DNA of 39,080 nt, from assembly GCA_030680575.1 (NCBI GenBank), contig JAUXVI010000032.1, positions 1 through 39,080 of the forward strand, in the 5' to 3' direction. The position numbers and the translations under genes were made by a program. Positions 35,690 to 39,080 of the stretch are shown here, one piece after another. The notes beneath the pieces were generated by a model, which saw only the letters and a list, made by a program, of their open reading frames with translations, was not told the origin of the DNA and ran no database searches. This stretch comes from Hylemonella sp. (GTDB taxonomy: Bacteria > Pseudomonadota > Gammaproteobacteria > Burkholderiales > Burkholderiaceae_C). The stretch's first letter is position 1. Every line of letters starts with the position of its first letter.

Positions 35690-36121
35690 ATAAATACCAC
35701 AACTTAGCGCAGTTCATACCAGTGCAAAACAGCTAGAGAAAAGCCCCGCAACTGACCACATACACGGGCAAATTCGGTGCCATCCAGCGCAGGGAACAAA
35801 ACCGAGCGGTAAGCAGATAGTAAGCAGCGAAGCGGTAAGTGCCTCGGTAAGCATGGCCCACCCTACCGCAACACCAGCAGCGGCGAGCGTTGCAGCCCCG
35901 CGACTACGCGGCACACAGCGCCGCTACAGGCCGCGCAACACCCGCGCCAATACCAGTGCGGCCCCCTTGCGTTGATCGTTGGCTGTGCCGCCTGCTACGT
36001 CGCCCACAATCGACAGTTCGTATAGGCGACGTTCGATTAATCCTCAATACACTTGCCTTGATGATGTTCAAAGCGGCTTACGCGGCCATTTAGCCCGATT
36101 GCTGCCAGATGATTTGTCATG
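35690..36121. other. Gene-free stretch between tRNA-Ser and the formyltransferase terminator
   Basis: No supported gene was seen. The part up to about 35980 is GC-rich and holds four direct repeats (35808-35853); from about 36000 the sequence is AT-richer. A duplicate of the tRNA 3' end was looked for in the window and not found. Confidence 0.6.
35808..35853 (+). repeat. Four direct repeats of (G/A)GTAAG(C/T)
   Basis: GGTAAGCA, AGTAAGCA, GGTAAGTG and GGTAAGCA begin at 35808, 35819, 35834 and 35846, roughly one helical turn or more apart. They lie 119 bases from the tRNA end, where arm-type integrase sites or an excisionase site would be expected. Confidence 0.6.
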
Positions 36122-36155
36122 CCAAAAACAAACCCGCCTCAAGGACGGGTTTGTT
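36122..36155 (-). terminator. Terminator of the formyltransferase gene
   Basis: AACAAACCCG and CGGGTTTGTT form a 10-bp stem with a 9-nt loop. On the minus strand it is followed by TTTTTGG. It lies 26 bases past the formyltransferase stop. Confidence 0.85.
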
Positions 36156-36180
36156 CGGCGGAATTGCTGTGGCAATCGCA

Positions 36181-37146
36181 TCAGGAAAGAGCTTCCGGCG
36201 AAATCGGCACTGTCGTTAGCCTATCTTTAACAGACTTTATTACTTGCGGCGGGCTTTCTTCATGCGCATCGCTACCCACGCGGATATTCATTAACTCTAT
36301 TGCACTGCCATCACCACATGAAATGAGAACTGACTGTTTGTTCCTGCGAAGCACCTGCCCTGGCGTTCCATAATAGATTCCCGGGAATACTCTTGTACGA
36401 AGCAGCTTTATCCGAGTTTGCCCAAGAAAGGTAAAGGCGCATGGATAGGGAGGTGCTTGTGCTCGGACGAAATTGTGTATGTCACAAGCATGTCTTGTCC
36501 AATCGACCAAGCCATCCTCTTCATTACGTTGTCCGCAATAAGTAGCATCATCGTCATTTTGTTTTACAACGGTAGCAACCCCGGAAATCAACTCACTCCA
36601 TTTCGCGGGCAGCTTACTAATTAGTTCGCCTTCTATCTGGAAAAGCGCATCGGAAATGTCTTGTGTTGTATCCAGCTTAATTGCAACTTGACAGAGAATA
36701 TCGCCGTCGTCCATTCCCTCAGAAATCCGAAACACCGTGGAGCCAACAATCTCATCTCCATTGAGAATTGACCACACTAGCGGCGCCCCTCCTCGGTACT
36801 TTGGCAGGAGCGAATTATGTGCCCCCCAAAGTCCATGACTTACCCCATCAAGAGTCTCGGAATCAATCAGCCAATACCACCCGCAAACAAAACCGATGTC
36901 CGGCATCATGTCGGCAAGCATTGCCTTAGCAGCTTGCGATGAAGTCGCTACCAAAATATCCAAGTCTTGTTCTCTTGCAAAGGAATTGAAGTCACTTAGA
37001 GTGCTTCGCGGATCAGTACTATCGTTCGGGTGAATAATCGACCACTTAATGCCTCGTGTTTCTTTAACAAGGCTCTTCAAAATATTTAGCCCCAACGACT
37101 TTGAGCCCATGAATACTGCATGGCGCACGGGTGTGGTTATCTGCAT
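36181..37146 (-). CDS. Formyltransferase-family protein (Fmt/ArnA-like)
   Basis: This 321-residue protein has the formyl-transferase fold. The Rossmann-type N-terminus spans about 1-170 with HNSLLPKYRGGAPLVWSI and GMDDGDIL, and an Fmt-C-like C-terminal domain follows (CAFTFLGQTRIKLLRTRVF, then PGQVLR). The usual triad is Asn-x-His plus Asp. Here Gly-Ala-His stands in place of Asn-x-His, with His and Asp present, so activity or substrate may differ. A sugar N-formyltransferase, for example for surface polysaccharide, is likelier than initiator tRNA formylation, given the island location and the low GC. ATG 37146 has a GAGAAA site. No partner sugar genes are in view. Confidence 0.8.
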   Translation of the reverse strand: MQITTPVRHAVFMGSKSLGLNILKSLVKETRGIKWSIIHPNDSTDPRSTLSDFNSFAREQDLDILVATSSQAAKAMLADMMPDIGFVCGWYWLIDSETLDGVSHGLWGAHNSLLPKYRGGAPLVWSILNGDEIVGSTVFRISEGMDDGDILCQVAIKLDTTQDISDALFQIEGELISKLPAKWSELISGVATVVKQNDDDATYCGQRNEEDGLVDWTRHACDIHNFVRAQAPPYPCAFTFLGQTRIKLLRTRVFPGIYYGTPGQVLRRNKQSVLISCGDGSAIELMNIRVGSDAHEESPPQVIKSVKDRLTTVPISPEALS

Positions 37147-37200
37147 TTTCTCAATCAGCGAGGTTGTACAGATGCCATTTTACTTGTCGCCCCGTCAAAG

Positions 37201-37538
37201 TCATAGGCCTAGTGCCGGAACGTGACGTCGTGCAATCTCTTCGTTCAGTTGTTCCAGCGTGGGCACCGTGACATATATCTGTTGCACCTGCGGCAGCAGG
37301 TATTGAAGCTGCTGCGTTTCGAGGTAGTGGCGCCCGGTCACGGTCTTGGGTACATGGTTCGTCAGCAATTCAATCTTGAACAAGTCAATGTCGCAGTTGG
37401 CAATGCCTATCGTCGTGAAGGTGCGGCGCAAGTCGTGTGGCGATAGGTGCAGCCCTGCAACTTCGCTCAGATTGTTCATGGTGTCGCTGGGATCACGGAT
37501 ATGGCCGCACTTGCCCCAACTGGTGAAAACGAAGTCGC
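37201..37538 (-). pseudogene. 3' remnant of a tyrosine recombinase (phage-type integrase)
   Basis: About 112 residues of the C-terminal catalytic part remain: FVFTSWGKCGHIRDPSD, then box II (HDLRRTF) and LLTNHVPKTVTGRHY with the His and the putative nucleophile Tyr. The upstream part with box I, the core-binding and the arm-binding domains is missing, so the gene is dead. Homology stops at about 37538, where a serine recombinase begins on the other strand. The open frame continues to 37557 (TTG) but does not look native there. Confidence 0.82.
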
Positions 37539-38102
37539 TATGCGCGAGTCTCCACAACAGAACAGGAGACCACGCTACAGATCGACGCGCTCAACCAAGT
37601 AGGCGTGTCTAGGATCTACCAAGAAAAAAGAAGCAGTGTTGGCCAGCGGCCAGCGCTCCAAAAGCTGCCGGAGGATCTCCAGCCTGGCCAGGTCGTGCTT
37701 GTCTACAAGGTGGACCGCTTCGCCCGCAGCCTGGTGGATCTGCTGCGCATTCTGGAGCGCATCGAGCAAACCGGTGCCACCTTCCGCAGCCTCACTGAAC
37801 CGATCGACACCAAGACACTTGCCGGTCGCATGATGATGCAGATGCTTGGCTCGTTCGCAGAGTTCGAGCGCGGCATGATCCGAGAGCGCTCAATGGCCGG
37901 TCAACAGGCCGCGATTATTCGAGGGGTGCACTGTGGCCGCGCTCGATCCCTACATCCGGAAGACGAGGCCGACCTGGTGCGACTTTGGCAGCAGGGCTAT
38001 TACACCTTAGACACCCTGGCCAAGATCTTCAACTTTCACCCATCGAGTGTGAAACGGGCGATCTATCGAATTTACAAGCCGGGGCATTCAAGTTTACGCT
38101 AG
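37536..38102 (+). pseudogene. Serine recombinase (resolvase/invertase) without a start codon
   Basis: The frame can be read from 37536 as RYARVSTTEQETTLQIDALN, then GVSRIYQEKRSS, VYKVDRFARSLVDLL, AGRMMMQMLGSFAEFERGMI and a C-terminal helix-turn-helix (TLAKIFNFHPSSVKRAIY). The catalytic Ser in YARVS is intact (codon at 37551), but about four codons before Tyr, with the start, are gone. A stop at 37524 precedes in frame and no ATG, GTG or TTG occurs until GTG 37605, after the catalytic Ser. It is therefore a truncated copy, or translated only as a catalytically dead fragment. About 188 residues remain. Confidence 0.82.
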
Positions 38103-38125
38103 AGCCTGTGTAACAGGGAGCATGC

Positions 38126-38827
38126 ATGGACCTAGATGAGGGCGACGACGCGAAGATTCGTAGAAACCTAGTGGTGTTCAGTGGGTTGATAGTACTACTG
38201 GCATGGCTTCAGGTGCCAGTTACAGAACTACTGGCTAGTTTTTTCAAGACAGAGACGGTCACTCAGTTGAGCCCCCTGCGTGTCTGGATTGCCTGCGCGC
38301 TATGTCTAGGCTATTTCACTCATCGTTACTGTTATACGAGTGATTTCTCTACTTCTGTCGCGCAGTTCAGAGGTACATATTTTAGGAAGATGCGCAATAA
38401 CCTCGACGCGTTGTTGACTCGATATGCCGTCGCTTACGCACGAGACCGCAAGAGGAAATGCAGTTACTTTGATTCGCTGCCAGCTGAGGAGACCTTACAT
38501 TTTGATAATCGGGCTGGCCGCCGTTCATTGAGTTCGAATGACGACAACGTCCATCTTGAATTCTCGGGCATTAGGTCGAATCCCGAGAATCTTTGGATGG
38601 GTTTTCTTGACTTCAAGTATTTGTATGTTTCTGAGAACCTCAGAGTCGAGCTGAATGGTCGCGCGGTTCGGTACAAGTTGAGTGGCATCGTAAGATTGAA
38701 GGTCGCGATGCCGGCTTACCTTTACCCACTTGCCAGTTCGCGTTACACAACCCAACTCGTCATACCCTGCCTTGTCACTGCCGCAGCTTATGCGGTTGTG
38801 CTCTACAGGTTGTTCCATGCGATGTAG
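38126..38827 (+). CDS. Unknown membrane protein
   Basis: This 233-residue protein was not recognised. Membrane segments are likely at about 13-37 and 50-66, with a third at the C-terminus (about 209-229). In between is a polar, charged domain (RKMRNNLDALLTRYAVAYARDRKRK, then FDNRAGRRSLSSNDDN). The basic regions suggest that the central part is cytoplasmic. The gene is more AT-rich than the chromosomal genes to the left, consistent with acquisition. ATG 38126 with AGGGAG upstream is plausible. It starts 23 bp after the serine recombinase stop. Confidence 0.7.
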   Translation: MDLDEGDDAKIRRNLVVFSGLIVLLAWLQVPVTELLASFFKTETVTQLSPLRVWIACALCLGYFTHRYCYTSDFSTSVAQFRGTYFRKMRNNLDALLTRYAVAYARDRKRKCSYFDSLPAEETLHFDNRAGRRSLSSNDDNVHLEFSGIRSNPENLWMGFLDFKYLYVSENLRVELNGRAVRYKLSGIVRLKVAMPAYLYPLASSRYTTQLVIPCLVTAAAYAVVLYRLFHAM

Positions 38828-38962
38828 CCACAAGCCATATAACAACCATGTGTAGTCACTAAAGAACACCCTTCGGGTCGCCATGACATATCTGCAGGGG
38901 AAGATCATCCTAAAACAAGGGCAGCATCGGCTGTTCAGCAGGTAATCCCCCCGATAAACCAA
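38828..38962. other. Short gap before the IS element
   Basis: No gene, repeat or clear terminator was seen. Confidence 0.5.
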
Positions 38963-39080
38963 TGGCCCCAGAAGTAGAATTTTCGAAGAAGGAAGTTCTA
39001 CGTGAAGAAGTCGAGATTTACCGACAGCCAGATCATGGCTGCCTTGAAGCGTGTTGAAGCCGGTCTGCCGGTACCGGAGA
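38963..39080 (+). mobile_element. Left end of an IS3-family element, cut by the window
   Basis: From 38963, TGGCCCCAGAAGTAGAATT looks like an IS3-type left end beginning with TG, 40 bases before a transposase gene start. The element runs out of the window, so the inverted repeat and target duplication cannot be confirmed. Confidence 0.6.
39003..39080 (+). CDS. IS3-family transposase OrfA, 5' part only
   Basis: GTG 39003 (with GAAGGAAG upstream) opens MKKSRFTDSQIMAALKRVEA, the characteristic start of the OrfA helix-turn-helix protein of the IS3 family (IS407-like group). 26 codons are present before the window ends. OrfA binds the ends of the element; OrfB, the DDE transposase, would follow outside the window. 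Confidence 0.88.

Noticed and set aside
37605..38102. The serine recombinase as an intact gene starting at GTG 37605
   Set aside because: The reading frame continues upstream with the catalytic YARVS motif; starting at 37605 would remove the active-site Ser.
35690..39080. Possible duplicate of the tRNA-Ser 3' end as the second attachment site
   Set aside because: No second copy of the T-arm and acceptor sequence was found in the window; it may lie outside or be lost.

Overview
The window is a high-GC chromosomal segment. It is most likely from a betaproteobacterium of the order Burkholderiales, probably a Comamonadaceae member. The pointers are two periplasmic Bug-type substrate-binding proteins, a BktB-like thiolase, split indolepyruvate-oxidoreductase genes with a DUF6537-like tail, and short GC-rich hairpin repeats between genes. 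This assignment comes from gene content and memory of families, not from a search.

Bases 1-18,300 are mostly housekeeping and signalling genes: a long-chain acyl-CoA synthetase and a beta-ketothiolase; a LemA/GIDE membrane pair with an EF-hand; the peroxide-defence operon ahpC-ahpF behind a candidate OxyR site; a chromate transporter; a YdcF-type protein; a receiver-GGDEF diguanylate cyclase; a CorC-type CBS protein; apaH; a RhlE-type helicase; a tandem HD-GYP protein; a pyrroline-2-carboxylate reductase-type enzyme; and dcd. Genes are tightly packed, with one convergent overlap and one 24-bp divergent gap.

Bases 18,378-25,100 hold a LysR regulator divergent from a five-gene unit: IorA-like and IorB-like 2-oxoacid oxidoreductase subunits, a Bug binding protein, a small YdhR-like protein and a hotdog thioesterase. 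Together they suggest uptake of an arylpyruvate-like acid, oxidative decarboxylation to an aryl-acyl-CoA, and thioester hydrolysis. A Crp/Fnr regulator with an FNR-type recognition helix and an FNR-like box upstream of its own start follows.

Bases 25,823-33,700 carry the glycerate pathway from glyoxylate. Glyoxylate carboligase, hydroxypyruvate isomerase and tartronate semialdehyde reductase (gcl-hyi-glxR) lie divergent from a LysR gene, with a perfect ATTCCA/TGGAAT palindrome between. A glycerate 2-kinase lies nearby, divergent from a second Bug protein. A small TonB-C-like lipoprotein sits among them.

Bases 33,876-35,689 hold a receiver-TPR protein whose phosphoacceptor position is Glu, and a tRNA-Ser(UGA). 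Just after the tRNA the sequence changes character: it becomes more AT-rich and carries four short direct repeats, a formyltransferase gene with its own terminator, a 3' remnant of a tyrosine recombinase fused head-on to a serine recombinase that has lost its start codon, an unknown membrane protein, and the left end of an IS3-family element cut by the window edge. This looks like a decayed genomic island at a tRNA-Ser target.
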